From: Bordetella parapertussis
GTDB lineage: Bacteria; Pseudomonadota; Gammaproteobacteria; Burkholderiales; Burkholderiaceae_B
Reading direction: 5' to 3'
Assembly (NCBI GenBank): GCA_945897365.1
Contig: CAMDFD010000008.1
Span: forward strand, 1-64,000
Length of the DNA stretch: 64,000 nucleotides
Notes under the pieces: model-generated
What the model was told of the DNA's origin: nothing
The model's database searches: none
Seen by the model: only the letters and a program-made list of their open reading frames with translations
Program-made: the position numbers and the translations under genes
In this document: piece by piece, positions 21,147 to 30,627 of the stretch
Numbering within the stretch: position 1 is the stretch's first letter
How the letters are laid out: each line of letters starts with the position of its first letter

Positions 21147-22229
21147 ATGAAACCTTCAATGCGCGCTCGCCTTGAGCATCTTTCCCGTCGCTTGGTTGAG
21201 GTCGATGCCTTGCTCTCAGAGCCTGATGCGGCCAATGATATGAATCAGTTTCGCAAGCTTTCGCGTGAGCGTGCCGAGCTTGAGCCAGTCGTCAAGGCGT
21301 TCGAAGCCTTTGAGGGGGCGAACAATGATTTGGCCGGTGCCAAGGAAATGTTGGACGATCCCGAGATGAAATCGATGGCGCTCGAGGAGATCGAGGCGTG
21401 CAAACAGCGCATCGAAACACTCGCTGCCGATTTGCAACTTCAGTTATTGCCCAAAGATCCTGACGATGGGCGAAGCGTCTTTGTAGAAATTCGTGCTGGC
21501 ACAGGGGGCGACGAAAGCGCACTTTTTTCAGGGGACTTACTCAGGATGTACACGCGTTACGCCGAGCAGCAAAGCTGGCGCGTCGAACTGATGTCAGAGA
21601 GCCCCTCCGAGTTGGGTGGTTACAAGGAAGTGATCGTTCGAATCGACGGCGATGGTGCCTATGGACGGCTCAAGTTCGAGTCTGGGGCGCATCGTGTTCA
21701 GCGGGTGCCTGCGACGGAAGCGCAAGGTCGGATTCATACATCAGCTTGCACCGTTGCAGTCATGCCTGAGGCTGATGAGGCGACCGATATTGTGATCAAT
21801 CCCAGTGACTTGCGGATAGACACCTTTCGAGCGAGCGGCGCTGGTGGTCAGCACATTAACAAGACCGACTCTGCAGTCCGTATTACGCATTTGCCAACCG
21901 GTTTGGTTGTGGAATGTCAGGACGATCGCTCACAGCATCGCAATAAAGACAAGGCCCTACAGGTCTTGGCCGCACGCCTCAAAGACAAAGTGCAGCGCGA
22001 GCAGCATGACAAAGAGGCCGCCCAGCGCAAAAGCCTGGTGGGCTCTGGCGATCGTTCCGAACGGATCCGCACCTATAACTTCCCGCAAGGTCGCTTGACA
22101 GACCATCGCATTAATCTCACCTTGTACAAATTGGGCGTCATCATGGAGGGCGACCTGAGTGAAGTCACTGGCGCATTGATTGCTGAACATCAGGCAGAGC
22201 TTCTTGCCGCGCTGGGTGACGGCGTCTGA
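21147..22229 (+). CDS. prfA: Peptide chain release factor 1
   Basis: RF1 reads UAA and UAG stop codons and triggers peptide release. The 360-residue product shows the stop-reading PAT tripeptide (188-190) and the catalytic GGQ (233-235), whose Gln is the substrate of the methyltransferase encoded next. Its TGA overlaps the prmC ATG (TGATG), so the two are translationally coupled. Confidence 0.98.
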   Translation: MKPSMRARLEHLSRRLVEVDALLSEPDAANDMNQFRKLSRERAELEPVVKAFEAFEGANNDLAGAKEMLDDPEMKSMALEEIEACKQRIETLAADLQLQLLPKDPDDGRSVFVEIRAGTGGDESALFSGDLLRMYTRYAEQQSWRVELMSESPSELGGYKEVIVRIDGDGAYGRLKFESGAHRVQRVPATEAQGRIHTSACTVAVMPEADEATDIVINPSDLRIDTFRASGAGGQHINKTDSAVRITHLPTGLVVECQDDRSQHRNKDKALQVLAARLKDKVQREQHDKEAAQRKSLVGSGDRSERIRTYNFPQGRLTDHRINLTLYKLGVIMEGDLSEVTGALIAEHQAELLAALGDGV

Positions 22230-23044
22230 TGCAGACCGGTCAATCCCTTTTGCAGTTGTGCGGTTTGCCTCGGCTAGAGGGTCGTATGCTGCTTGAGTTT
22301 GTTTTGCAAAAACCCCGTGAGTGGCTGCTTGCGCATGATACAGACCCACTCACCCCTGAAATGTCGGCACAGTTTTTGACGCTTGCGGCCCAGCGACGGC
22401 AAGGCGTCCCCATGGCGCATTTGATCGGTTGGCGGGAGTTTATGGGGCATCGTTTTGAGGTCAACGCCGCGGTGTTGATCCCACGTCCTGAAACTGAACT
22501 CTTGGTTGAGGTGGCTTTGGCCTCCTTGGGTGGATTATCGACGCCTGCCGTGCTTGATATGGGCACCGGGAGCGGCATTGTGGCGATCACTTTGGCACTT
22601 GCCCGTACGGATGCTTTTGTCACCGCGACAGATGTCAGTGTGGAGGCTTTGGTTGTGGCACAGCGCAATGCTCAGGCACTGAGCGCACGAGTTCAATGGT
22701 GGCAAGGGAGCTGGTTTGAGGCCTTGCCGCAGGAGGCAAGATTCAACGTGATTGTGTCTAATCCCCCATATATTGCCGCCAACGACGATCATTTACTGCG
22801 AGGCGACTTGAGGTTTGAGCCTGTCCAGGCGCTCACGGATGGCCGAGACGGTTTATCCGCACTTGAAATGATCATTCGTGGGGCGGGTCGTCGACTTTTT
22901 TCAGGCGCTAGCCTCTGGCTCGAACATGGTTATGACCAGGCTGAGGCCGTGGCCCAGTTACTGACGCAGGCCGGATTTAAAACGGTGCAAACACACGCCG
23001 ATTTGGCGAATTTGCCCCGTGTGACCGGTGGCGTGTGGGCATAA
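22229..23044 (+). CDS. prmC: Release-factor glutamine methyltransferase
   Basis: PrmC methylates the Gln of the GGQ motif of RF1 and RF2. The 271-residue product has the helical N-terminal domain, the linker IPRPETELLVE (84-94), the AdoMet loop LDMGTGSGIVAI (109-120) and the catalytic NPPY (178-181). Its start overlaps the prfA stop by one base, fitting enzyme and substrate in one operon. Confidence 0.97.
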   Translation: MQTGQSLLQLCGLPRLEGRMLLEFVLQKPREWLLAHDTDPLTPEMSAQFLTLAAQRRQGVPMAHLIGWREFMGHRFEVNAAVLIPRPETELLVEVALASLGGLSTPAVLDMGTGSGIVAITLALARTDAFVTATDVSVEALVVAQRNAQALSARVQWWQGSWFEALPQEARFNVIVSNPPYIAANDDHLLRGDLRFEPVQALTDGRDGLSALEMIIRGAGRRLFSGASLWLEHGYDQAEAVAQLLTQAGFKTVQTHADLANLPRVTGGVWA

Positions 23045-23123
23045 GGATTTATCGCCACTCTGCCTCTTATAATATTGTTTTAGTGGTTATTCCCACCTCT
23101 ATTTTTTATCGATCAGGACCATC

Positions 23124-23450
23124 ATGAGCGACGTTCAGCAATTTATCCGTGACACTGTCACAAACAATCCAGTTGTATTGTTTATGAAAGGCACAGCGCA
23201 GTTTCCGCAGTGCGGTTTTTCTGGCCGTGCGATTGAAATTCTCAAAAGCAACGGCGTGACCAAGCTGGTGACTGTCAATGTGCTCGAGGACGAAGAAGTC
23301 CGCAGCGGCATCAAGACCTTTTCGCAGTGGCCAACCGTCCCTCAGTTGTATGTCGGCGGCGAGTTTATCGGCGGCTCAGACATCATGGGCGAGATGAACG
23401 CCAGCGGCGAACTCAAGACCGCCCTGGATCAGGCTGGCGCCACCACATAA
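23124..23450 (+). CDS. grxD: Monothiol glutaredoxin
   Basis: GrxD-type proteins hold and pass [2Fe-2S] clusters with glutathione and BolA partners. The 108-residue product has CGFS (Cys30), KGTAQFPQ before it, the WPTVPQLYV segment (cis-Pro) and GGSDI, the glutathione-binding GG pair. Length is typical. It is the last gene of the hemA-prfA-prmC-grxD series, 79 bp after prmC, with an AT-rich stretch in between that may carry its own promoter. Confidence 0.96.
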   Translation: MSDVQQFIRDTVTNNPVVLFMKGTAQFPQCGFSGRAIEILKSNGVTKLVTVNVLEDEEVRSGIKTFSQWPTVPQLYVGGEFIGGSDIMGEMNASGELKTALDQAGATT

Positions 23451-23479
23451 TCTTACGTCGAAGGGGACCCGTCGGCGGG

Positions 23480-24373
23480 TCAGTGGGATGACGGGAGCTC
23501 GACTCTCCGTATCGTTGTTTCCGAAGATTCGAGAGGCGCCGGATCAAAAGCGGTATCACCCAGTGGATTCGCTTTCCCGTTAGGTCTCAATCCCACAAAA
23601 TCAAACAACTGTGGGTCCATCAAGTGAGACGGCGTCACGTTGGCTAAGGCTTTAAAAATATTCCAGGCACGCCCGGGATATTTTTTATCCCACTCCTGCA
23701 GCATGCGCGTGACTTCTTTACGCTTCAGATTTTCTTGGGAGCCGCACAAGTCACAGGGGATGATGGGAAACTGTTTCCACTCTGCATATTCGATCAAATC
23801 TGTCTCGGGCACGTAGGCGAGGGGCCGAATGACGGTGTGTCGACCATCATCTGAGACAAGCTTGGGTGGCATGGCCTTGAGTTTTGCGCCATAAAACATA
23901 TTCAGAAAAAAAGTACCGAGAATGTCATCGCGGTGATGACCCAGCGCGATCTTGGTTGCGCCAAGCTCAGTGGCCACGCGATACAAATTACCGCGCCTCA
24001 GTCGAGAGCATAATGAACAGGTTGTTTTACCCTCGGGGATCAGTCGCTTGACGATCGAGTAGGTGTCGCGTGTTTCGATGTGAAACGGCACGCCGACTTG
24101 GGTCAAATGTGCAGGCAAAACGTCGGTGGGAAAGCCCGGCTGCATCTGATCGAGGTTAACGGCAACGATTTCAAAATCAATCGGCGCACGACTGCGCAAG
24201 GTCATCAAAATATCGAGCATGCTGTAGGAGTCTTTGCCTCCGGAGACACAGACCATCACACGATCGCCGGCTTCGATCATATTAAAGTCAGCAATCGCTC
24301 GACCCGTTTCGCGCATGAGTCGCTTTGAAAGTTTGTTTTGTTCGAGGCGCAGTCGCTCGAGGTCAGCCTGCAT
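23480..24373 (-). CDS. ttcA: tRNA 2-thiocytidine(32) synthetase
   Basis: TtcA thiolates cytidine 32 in some tRNAs with an Fe-S cluster and ATP. The 297-residue product has the PP-loop SGGKDS (44-49), the CxxC pair CSLC (119-122), a further CDLC (207-210) and the GHHRDD segment. The ATG at 24373 is taken. A TTG six bases upstream would overlap the mnmH stop. It forms an operon with mnmH and the M61 peptidase, all minus. A GACCCG/CGGGTC dyad lies between its end and grxD. Confidence 0.95.
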   Translation of the reverse strand: MQADLERLRLEQNKLSKRLMRETGRAIADFNMIEAGDRVMVCVSGGKDSYSMLDILMTLRSRAPIDFEIVAVNLDQMQPGFPTDVLPAHLTQVGVPFHIETRDTYSIVKRLIPEGKTTCSLCSRLRRGNLYRVATELGATKIALGHHRDDILGTFFLNMFYGAKLKAMPPKLVSDDGRHTVIRPLAYVPETDLIEYAEWKQFPIIPCDLCGSQENLKRKEVTRMLQEWDKKYPGRAWNIFKALANVTPSHLMDPQLFDFVGLRPNGKANPLGDTAFDPAPLESSETTIRRVELPSSH

Positions 24374-24375
24374 GA

Positions 24376-25476
24376 TCAATAGCCCTGCTGTTTGAGGTGA
24401 CGCGTCACGGTCTCACGGTCACCTGAAAAAATAATCCGAGAGGCTTTGCCAGCTCGTTGATGTTCGTACATTGGATCGTAATATTCGGTGAGTAAGGGTC
24501 GAATCCAATCGCGGTGAACATCAAGCGTACCTGTGGACTTTTGCGAAGCGAGCGCCTCAAGCATGCGTTGATTCAGGCGGGCATGACGTTCACCCCCTAG
24601 ACGTTTGTAGAGATTTTGCAGGCTTTCCAAAAGCCGTGCTGAAAAAGCTTCAAATCCAGCCTCTGCACCCAGTTTGCGCGCAAACTGCCCACCGAGGTCC
24701 TCGACATAGTCATGCAAAATACGTTCGACGCGAGACTCTGTGGGCTCCTCAACCCAAATCACAGGGCTGAGCTGCATAATGTCACGCAAGGGGATGGGAA
24801 GAGCACATTTGCCAATGAGCCTTGATTCATCTTCAAGGGCGATATTGAATTTGCCTGCGGCATGCAGGCGCATAAACACAATCGCCAAACTATTGTCGAA
24901 ATCGATCTGTACAGGCTGATCGGTGGCGTGTTTGCCAAAACTTGAGCCTCGATGGTGGGCAAGTTTTTCTAAATCGATCGCGGATGTCAGTTGTTGGATG
25001 ACTTCGGTTTTGCCACAACCTGTAAATCCTGCGATCAGAACAAACTTGGATGAGTTAATCGACTGCGCAAGTTTTTCAATGAGAAAACTACGCATGGCCT
25101 TGTAGCCGCCGATGATACGAGGGTAGGGCAAGCCCGCATCAGCAAGCCATTGTTGTGAGATACGGGAGCGCAGGCCGCCTCGAAAGCAATACAAATAGCC
25201 CTCGGGATGTTCTTGTGCGAATCGTACCCATTGCGCGACGCGTTGTTCTTTGGTGTCGCCAGAAACTAGCGTATGGCCAAGAACGATGGCTGCGTCTTGA
25301 CCCGCTTCTTTGTAATGCAAGCCCACGCGATGACGTTCTTCGTCAGTCATCAAAGGCAGATTCACAGCGCTTGGAAAAGCACCTTGGGCAAATTCGATGG
25401 GTGCCCGTACATCCAATAAAGCTACACCTCGCAAGAGAACTGAAGAGAAATCTTCAGTGTCCGGTCGTGCGCTCAT
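24376..25476 (-). CDS. mnmH: tRNA 2-selenouridine synthase
   Basis: MnmH (SelU, YbbB) replaces sulfur by selenium in mnm5s2U34 of tRNAs for Lys, Glu and Gln using selenophosphate, through a geranylated intermediate. The 366-residue product has an N-terminal rhodanese domain with the catalytic Cys in YCFRGGLRS (about residue 97) and a P-loop GFTGCGKTEVIQ near 150. Its start overlaps the stop of the peptidase gene (ATGA). Selenophosphate synthetase is not in this window. With ttcA it makes a two-gene tRNA sulfur/selenium unit. Confidence 0.95.
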   Translation of the reverse strand: MSARPDTEDFSSVLLRGVALLDVRAPIEFAQGAFPSAVNLPLMTDEERHRVGLHYKEAGQDAAIVLGHTLVSGDTKEQRVAQWVRFAQEHPEGYLYCFRGGLRSRISQQWLADAGLPYPRIIGGYKAMRSFLIEKLAQSINSSKFVLIAGFTGCGKTEVIQQLTSAIDLEKLAHHRGSSFGKHATDQPVQIDFDNSLAIVFMRLHAAGKFNIALEDESRLIGKCALPIPLRDIMQLSPVIWVEEPTESRVERILHDYVEDLGGQFARKLGAEAGFEAFSARLLESLQNLYKRLGGERHARLNQRMLEALASQKSTGTLDVHRDWIRPLLTEYYDPMYEHQRAGKASRIIFSGDRETVTRHLKQQGY

Positions 25477-27263
25477 GACGGTTTCGCCTCAATAAGATGA
25501 CATTCCGCCGGGGGCGGAGAGGCAAGCGTCAGCGCAAAGCAGCGCAACTCGTCACGCCTAAAAATATGGACTTGGATTTTTTGACCAGGTTGGTAACTCG
25601 CCAAGAGCGTGTCTAAAGTGTTCGCTCCGGCATCGACCCGAACCCCATCAACGGCGACGAGAATGTCATGGGCTGAGATCCCAGCCTGGTGTGCTGCGCC
25701 CCCTTCGATTACCGCAGTGATGACGAGCTGTTCCCCCTGTTTGCGTGTGCGAATATCTAGCGTGGGTCGCGTAGGGGCAGCTTTCCACTCCAGGCGAATA
25801 CCTTGCGTGGCAAGCAGTTCTTTAAGGGGGAGGTCTTGGCTGCTGTAGGCCCAGCGATTGATGTCGTCCAAAACATCCACACCAGTCGCCTCGCGCACCA
25901 GTTGTGGAAAACCTTTCTCAGAAAGTCCGATTGGATTGCCCTGGTAGAAGTCGCGTCCGTAACGTTCCCATAGCAAACGCATCACATCATCGAGGCTTCG
26001 CTGCTGGTTGGTAGCTTGCCGAATCGTGAGGTCGAGTGCAAGTGCGACCAGGGAGCCCTTGGTGTAGTAGCTAATGATCGCATTGGGGGCATTTTCATCT
26101 TGCTTGTAATAACGCGTCCAGGCATCAAAAGAACTCTCCGCGACGGATTGCTTATGACGACCAGGCGTGCTTTGGACAGAAGCAATTTGTTTGCCGAGTG
26201 TTTTCAAATAAGTTGGCTGACCAATCACGCCGCTGCGTAGCAAAAACAAATCGTCGTAATAGGAGGTAAATCCTTCAAAGATCCACAGCAAGCGCGTGTG
26301 GCTTTCTGACGATAGTTTGTAGGGCGCGAAAGTGGCGGGCTTGATGCGTTTGACATGCCAGGTATGAAAATACTCATGACTCACTAAGCCTAAAAAGGTT
26401 TGATAGCCTTCAGGTGTTTTGTCTTGTCCGAGCGTGGGCAGGTCTTTGCGTGAAGCCATCAGGGCAGTCGATGCGCGGTGTTCTAGACCACCATAGGCAT
26501 CACCCGTGACCATGGTCATGAATACGTACTTAGTCGCGCTATCGAGAAATGGCACGCGCGCAGTATCGGGTTCAAAAAAACGAATTTGCGCTTCACAGAT
26601 TTTTTTAACGTCGTGGGCAATACGTTTTAAATCGAGATTGGGAATGAGGCCAGTAAACACCATTTCGTGTTGGGCCCCGCAGGCATCAAAGTTGATGACC
26701 TGTGGGCGACCCATTTCGATAGGGTGATCGATCAGCGCATCGTAATTTTCTGCGATGTAAGTACCAAAGCCATTGCGCCCCTTTGTTGCGTTGCCGCGTG
26801 TGTATTGAGGCATGCTGGTAAAAACACGCCAGCTCACAGGATTGGGTGGTGGGAGTAACGTCAGGCGGCATGGGTGCTCTTGCTGACCTTGTACCTCCAG
26901 AAAAACGCTGGTGCCATTGAGGAAGCAGTGCGTTTCGTCGAGATGCGCGCCTCGTACGGATAATTCCCATGCGTAAATCACGGTGGTAATGGTCAGTGGA
27001 CCTGCACAAGGAGCGACGCGCCAGCGATGATTATCTAACTTGGTAAGCGTGACGGACTGCTTGCCCGAACGCGCTGAAATGTGTTCGATGTGACGTGAAA
27101 AGTCTCGTATCAGATAACTGCCAGGTATCCAGGCAGGCAGGGAGACGATTTGCCCTTTTGGGTCCGGTTCTGCGATGCGCACCGTCGCCCGCAGCCGATG
27201 TCCGGACAAATCAAGGGGCTCGAGGCTGTAAAGTAGAGGTTTGCGGTTAGATTGTCGATTCAT
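25473..27263 (-). CDS. M61 family peptidase with PDZ domain
   Basis: The 596-residue product is a zinc metallopeptidase of the glycyl-aminopeptidase (M61) family. It has an N-terminal beta domain, GGLEH (258-262), the zinc motif HEYFH (296-300), a downstream Glu ligand in EGFTSYYDD (about 330-338) and a C-terminal PDZ domain (about 500-580). There is no evident signal peptide, so it is probably cytoplasmic. It is the first gene of the minus-strand operon with mnmH and ttcA, and diverges from the enoyl-CoA hydratase with only 37 bp between starts. Confidence 0.93.
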   Translation of the reverse strand: MNRQSNRKPLLYSLEPLDLSGHRLRATVRIAEPDPKGQIVSLPAWIPGSYLIRDFSRHIEHISARSGKQSVTLTKLDNHRWRVAPCAGPLTITTVIYAWELSVRGAHLDETHCFLNGTSVFLEVQGQQEHPCRLTLLPPPNPVSWRVFTSMPQYTRGNATKGRNGFGTYIAENYDALIDHPIEMGRPQVINFDACGAQHEMVFTGLIPNLDLKRIAHDVKKICEAQIRFFEPDTARVPFLDSATKYVFMTMVTGDAYGGLEHRASTALMASRKDLPTLGQDKTPEGYQTFLGLVSHEYFHTWHVKRIKPATFAPYKLSSESHTRLLWIFEGFTSYYDDLFLLRSGVIGQPTYLKTLGKQIASVQSTPGRHKQSVAESSFDAWTRYYKQDENAPNAIISYYTKGSLVALALDLTIRQATNQQRSLDDVMRLLWERYGRDFYQGNPIGLSEKGFPQLVREATGVDVLDDINRWAYSSQDLPLKELLATQGIRLEWKAAPTRPTLDIRTRKQGEQLVITAVIEGGAAHQAGISAHDILVAVDGVRVDAGANTLDTLLASYQPGQKIQVHIFRRDELRCFALTLASPPPAECHLIEAKPS

Positions 27264-27300
27264 AGCCTCTATCTTATTTCACATTTTCACGGAGACATCC

Positions 27301-28077
27301 ATGAGCGAAAATTTTGTGTTGGTCGAAACGCGCGGTCGTGTCGGTCTTTTGACGTTAAATCGCCCCAAGGCGTTGAATGCCCTCAATGATCAGCTGATGG
27401 ATCAACTGGGTGCAGCTTTAGTGGCTTTTGATGCGAATGATGACATCGGCTGCGTAGTCATCACAGGGAGTGAAAAAGCATTTGCTGCAGGTGCGGACAT
27501 TGGTGCGATGAAAGACTGGTCCTATATGGATGTTTACCGCACTGAATACATCACTCGCAACTGGGAAACCTTGCGCACTATCCGTAAACCCGTGATTGCT
27601 GCGGTGGCTGGCTATGCGTTGGGTGGAGGGTGCGAGCTTGCCATGATGTGTGACTTTATTTTGGCCGCTGACTCGGCAAAGTTTGGCCAGCCTGAAATCA
27701 AGTTGGGCGTGATTCCTGGAGCCGGCGGCACGCAGCGCCTGCCCCGTGCCGTGGGTAAAGCGAAAGCGATGGAAATGGTCTTGACAGGCAGAATGATGGA
27801 TGCTGCCGAAGCAGAGCGCGCTGGCTTGGTTTCACGCGTGGTGCCTGCTGAGCGACTTTTGGAGGAGGCGATCGAGACAGCCACTGTGATCGCTGGGATG
27901 TCGATTCCAACAGCCATCATGGCAAAAGAGTCTGTGAATCGGGCTTTTGAGTCGTCCTTGCACGAAGGAATATTGTTTGAGCGCCGTGTTTTTCACTCGT
28001 GTTTTGCAACGGAAGATCAAAAAGAAGGCATGTCTGCATTTGTGGAAAAAAGAAAGCCCATCTTTAAAAATAAGTAA
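27301..28077 (+). CDS. Enoyl-CoA hydratase
   Basis: Crotonase-family enzymes of this type hydrate trans-2-enoyl-CoA in fatty-acid beta-oxidation. The 258-residue product has AFAAGADIGAM (oxyanion-hole half), GGGCELAMMCDF and the catalytic Glu segments PEIKLGVIPGAGGTQRL, the FadB/PaaF-like pattern with both Glu residues. The ATG at 27301 has GGAGA seven bases before. A frame extending to 27241 is rejected. A 3-hydroxyacyl-CoA dehydrogenase gene lies 17 kb away in the same window. Confidence 0.93.
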   Translation: MSENFVLVETRGRVGLLTLNRPKALNALNDQLMDQLGAALVAFDANDDIGCVVITGSEKAFAAGADIGAMKDWSYMDVYRTEYITRNWETLRTIRKPVIAAVAGYALGGGCELAMMCDFILAADSAKFGQPEIKLGVIPGAGGTQRLPRAVGKAKAMEMVLTGRMMDAAEAERAGLVSRVVPAERLLEEAIETATVIAGMSIPTAIMAKESVNRAFESSLHEGILFERRVFHSCFATEDQKEGMSAFVEKRKPIFKNK

Positions 28078-28115
28078 TTCTTAATATTTAAGGAAAAAGT
28101 AAGCTTGTTTAGGGG

Positions 28116-28147
28116 TTTTGCACCAAAAAAATGCATTTTGCACCAAA
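28116..28147 (+). repeat. Direct repeat upstream of the atp operon
   Basis: TTTTGCACCAAA occurs at 28116-28127 and again at 28136-28147, a 20-bp period of two helical turns. It lies about 40 bp upstream of the predicted atp promoter and could be an activator site. Confidence 0.4.
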
Positions 28148-28187
28148 GAAAGGCATAAAAAGAGTTAAAAATCTGTGTGATTAGGGT

Positions 28188-28217
28188 TTGCATCAATGTC
28201 TAAAAAACAGTTATACT
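28188..28217 (+). promoter_or_regulatory. Predicted sigma-70 promoter of the atp operon
   Basis: TTGCAT (28188-28193) and TATACT (28212-28217) are separated by 18 bp. Transcription would start near 28224, just before atpI. Confidence 0.6.
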
Positions 28218-28241
28218 CATTTGGTTTGCCGAAAACGGCAG

Positions 28242-28745
28242 ATGAATGACAAATTGCAGGTGTCACAAATGCAAATCCAAGCACCTGAGGCATCGGCGTC
28301 TGAGTTGATACCTGAGCCTGTTGTGTTGACTGAGGCCGATCTGGCTCAGATGAATGCACGAGCCCGCTTGGATCTCATGCAAGTTGTTTTTGCACAGCTT
28401 TTGATGTCGTTTGTCGTTGCTTTGTTGGCTTGGGTGATTGGCGGTTTAGATGCTGGTTGGTCTGCCTTGGCTGGTTCCGTGGCGTATTTTGTTCCGAATT
28501 TTTTGTTTGCTTTACGACTGTTTTTAGCGACGTTTCGTCCTGGTGGTTCAAGCGCCATTGTTTTTTTGGCGGGTGAGTTCCTCAAGGTGGGTGCTTCGGT
28601 CGGATTGCTGTGGTTGTTGGCACATGTAGGTGGTGAGCGGGTGGTGTGGTTGGCGGTGATCGCCGGTCTGGTCGCAGCGCTCAAAGGCTACGTGTTGGTG
28701 CTGATGTTCGGAAAGCGTGCTGTGCCACGCCCGACAAACAGTTAG
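28242..28745 (+). CDS. atpI: ATP synthase protein I
   Basis: AtpI is a small membrane protein that helps assemble the c-ring. The 167-residue product has a hydrophilic N-terminal 40 residues and four hydrophobic segments (about 49-70, 76-95, 113-132, 138-157). The start is placed at the ATG of MNDKLQVSQMQ. The next ATG (28269) is equally possible. It opens the atp operon 27 bp before atpB. Confidence 0.85.
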   Translation: MNDKLQVSQMQIQAPEASASELIPEPVVLTEADLAQMNARARLDLMQVVFAQLLMSFVVALLAWVIGGLDAGWSALAGSVAYFVPNFLFALRLFLATFRPGGSSAIVFLAGEFLKVGASVGLLWLLAHVGGERVVWLAVIAGLVAALKGYVLVLMFGKRAVPRPTNS

Positions 28746-28771
28746 TTTGACGAATTTTTTAGAGATCTCTC

Positions 28772-29653
28772 ATGGCTGCTGCAGCTGACGTATCGCCCCA
28801 GGCCGCATATATTCAGCACCACTTGGTGCACTTCAATAGCATTGGCGAAAAGCAATCTGCTATTGCCGACTTCAGCGTCCTTAACTTTGACTCGATGTTT
28901 TGGTCATTTTTAATGGGTCTCGTTGCCGTCGGTTTTATGTGGATGGCGGCTAGGCGCGTCACCTCCGGCGTTCCGGGTCGTTTTCAAGGTTTTGTGGAAA
29001 TGCTGGTCGACATGGTTGATCAGCAGGCGCGCAGTATTGTGCCTAGCGAAGAAACGCGTAAGTTTGTCGCACCTCTAGCGATGACCGTATTCCTCTGGAT
29101 CGTTCTGATGAATGCGCTCGATTTGATTCCAGTCGATCTCGCGCATTACGTATTTCATCTGATGGGGATCGGTTTAGCTGTTGATGATCCCCTGCACTAC
29201 CACCGCATTCTTCCAACGGCTGACTTAAATGTGCCGATGGGCATGTCAATGGGCGTGCTGTTGTTGATGCTTTATTACGGCCTCAAAATCAAAACACCTG
29301 GTGGCTTTGTCAAAGAACTGTTTACTGCACCTTTCCATGGTCATGGTTTCGCGGCGATTGTGTTGGCCCCAGCAAACTTCTTATTGAATTTGGTCGAGTA
29401 CGCCGCCAAATCAGTCTCTCTTGGTATGCGACTCTTCGGCAATATGTTTGCGGGCGAACTCGTGTTTATGTTGATCGCGTTGCTAGGCGGTGCATGGACA
29501 GGCTTCAATGCGATGAGCGTGGGTCTGGGCATCGGTCACATCCTTGCTGGTTCGATCTGGGCCATCTTCCATATTTTGATTGTTTTGTTGCAGGCCTTTA
29601 TCTTCATGATGTTGACCCTGGTCTACATCGGACAAGCGCACGAAGGTCATTAA
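28772..29653 (+). CDS. atpB: ATP synthase subunit a
   Basis: Subunit a forms the proton half-channels against the c-ring in the inner membrane. The 293-residue product has five to six membrane segments, the essential Arg in SLGMRLFGNMFAGE (about 222-235) and the C-terminal QAFIFMMLTLVYIGQAHEGH typical of beta-proteobacteria. It follows atpI and precedes the c subunit by a 118-bp gap. Confidence 0.97.
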   Translation: MAAAADVSPQAAYIQHHLVHFNSIGEKQSAIADFSVLNFDSMFWSFLMGLVAVGFMWMAARRVTSGVPGRFQGFVEMLVDMVDQQARSIVPSEETRKFVAPLAMTVFLWIVLMNALDLIPVDLAHYVFHLMGIGLAVDDPLHYHRILPTADLNVPMGMSMGVLLLMLYYGLKIKTPGGFVKELFTAPFHGHGFAAIVLAPANFLLNLVEYAAKSVSLGMRLFGNMFAGELVFMLIALLGGAWTGFNAMSVGLGIGHILAGSIWAIFHILIVLLQAFIFMMLTLVYIGQAHEGH

Positions 29654-29771
29654 ACGAGTAGTGGGTGCCTTGCCTTTGGCGAGGTCACTGTCAGGTTTTA
29701 CTTAGCGGTTTTGTAGTGCAAATTTTCGATATTTCAATTTTTGATACTTAGATACTAATCAAGGAGTTTTC

Positions 29772-30011
29772 ATGACTAACGTCGCTTTCGTTGCTCTCGC
29801 TTGCGCTTTCATTATCGGCTTGGGTGCTTTTGGTGCCTGCATCGGTATCGGCATGATGGGTGGCAAGTACCTCGAAGCTTCGGCACGTCAGCCTGAGCTG
29901 ATGAACGCCCTGCAAACAAAAATGTTCTTGTTGGCCGGTCTGATCGACGCTGCGTTCCTGATCGGTGTGGGTATCGCCATGTTGTTCGCTTTCGCAAATC
30001 CTTTCGTCTAA
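29772..30011 (+). CDS. atpE: ATP synthase subunit c
   Basis: The 79-residue hairpin has two membrane helices, the polar loop ARQPEL and the ion-carrying Asp59 in GLIDAAF. The residues needed for sodium binding are absent, so the ring should be proton-coupled. An AAGGAG ribosome site before its ATG fits the high demand for this subunit. Confidence 0.97.
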   Translation: MTNVAFVALACAFIIGLGAFGACIGIGMMGGKYLEASARQPELMNALQTKMFLLAGLIDAAFLIGVGIAMLFAFANPFV

Positions 30012-30142
30012 ATCGACAGGATGCTCACAACCCTTTTGGGAGTGAGCGCACGTGCCAAGGGTGGGCTCTACCCCTGGCTTATTGATTCAGCCCGTTCTGG
30101 TAATGTTGCCAGAAGGGCACAAGATGTAATAGGGAAACGACC

Positions 30143-30613
30143 GTGAATCTGAACGCGACGATCTTTTTCCAGATGATCGTGTTCTTTGTCTTGGGTTGGG
30201 TCACGATGAAATTCGTGTGGCCACCTCTGACAAAGGCTATCGACGAGCGACGCCAGAAAATCGCTGAAGGCTTGGCTGCTGCCGAAAAAGGCAAAACAGA
30301 CCTCGCCCAAGCACAGGCGCGCATTGGTTCGATCGAGGCATCTGCGAAAGCTGAGCTGCACACCCGCATGATTGAAGCCGAAAAGCAAGGCACTCAAATT
30401 ATTGAGCAAGCCCGTGCAGAAGCTGAAACCGAACGCGCGCGCATTCTTGCGCAGGCCAAACAAGATGCTGCACAAGAAGTCCAGCGCGCACGTGACGCAT
30501 TGCGTAACGATGTTGCGAATCTCGCGGTGAAAGGTGCCGAGCAGATTCTCAAGCGCGAAGTGGATGCCCGCGCCCACGCCGAGTTGCTCACGCAACTTAA
30601 GGCGCAGCTTTAA
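30143..30613 (+). CDS. atpF: ATP synthase subunit b
   Basis: Subunit b is the peripheral stalk. The 156-residue product has one N-terminal membrane helix (residues 4-26) followed by a long, charged, Ala-rich coiled coil. The start is a GTG at 30143. Length matches the E. coli protein. It lies 131 bp after atpE and 14 bp before atpH. Confidence 0.96.
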   Translation: MNLNATIFFQMIVFFVLGWVTMKFVWPPLTKAIDERRQKIAEGLAAAEKGKTDLAQAQARIGSIEASAKAELHTRMIEAEKQGTQIIEQARAEAETERARILAQAKQDAAQEVQRARDALRNDVANLAVKGAEQILKREVDARAHAELLTQLKAQL

Positions 30614-30627
30614 TCTCCGAGGTCGAC

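Noticed and set aside
23468..23483. Terminator between grxD and ttcA
   Set aside because: A GACCCG/CGGGTC dyad is present but without a T-run on either strand. It may still serve convergent transcription, but the evidence is weak.
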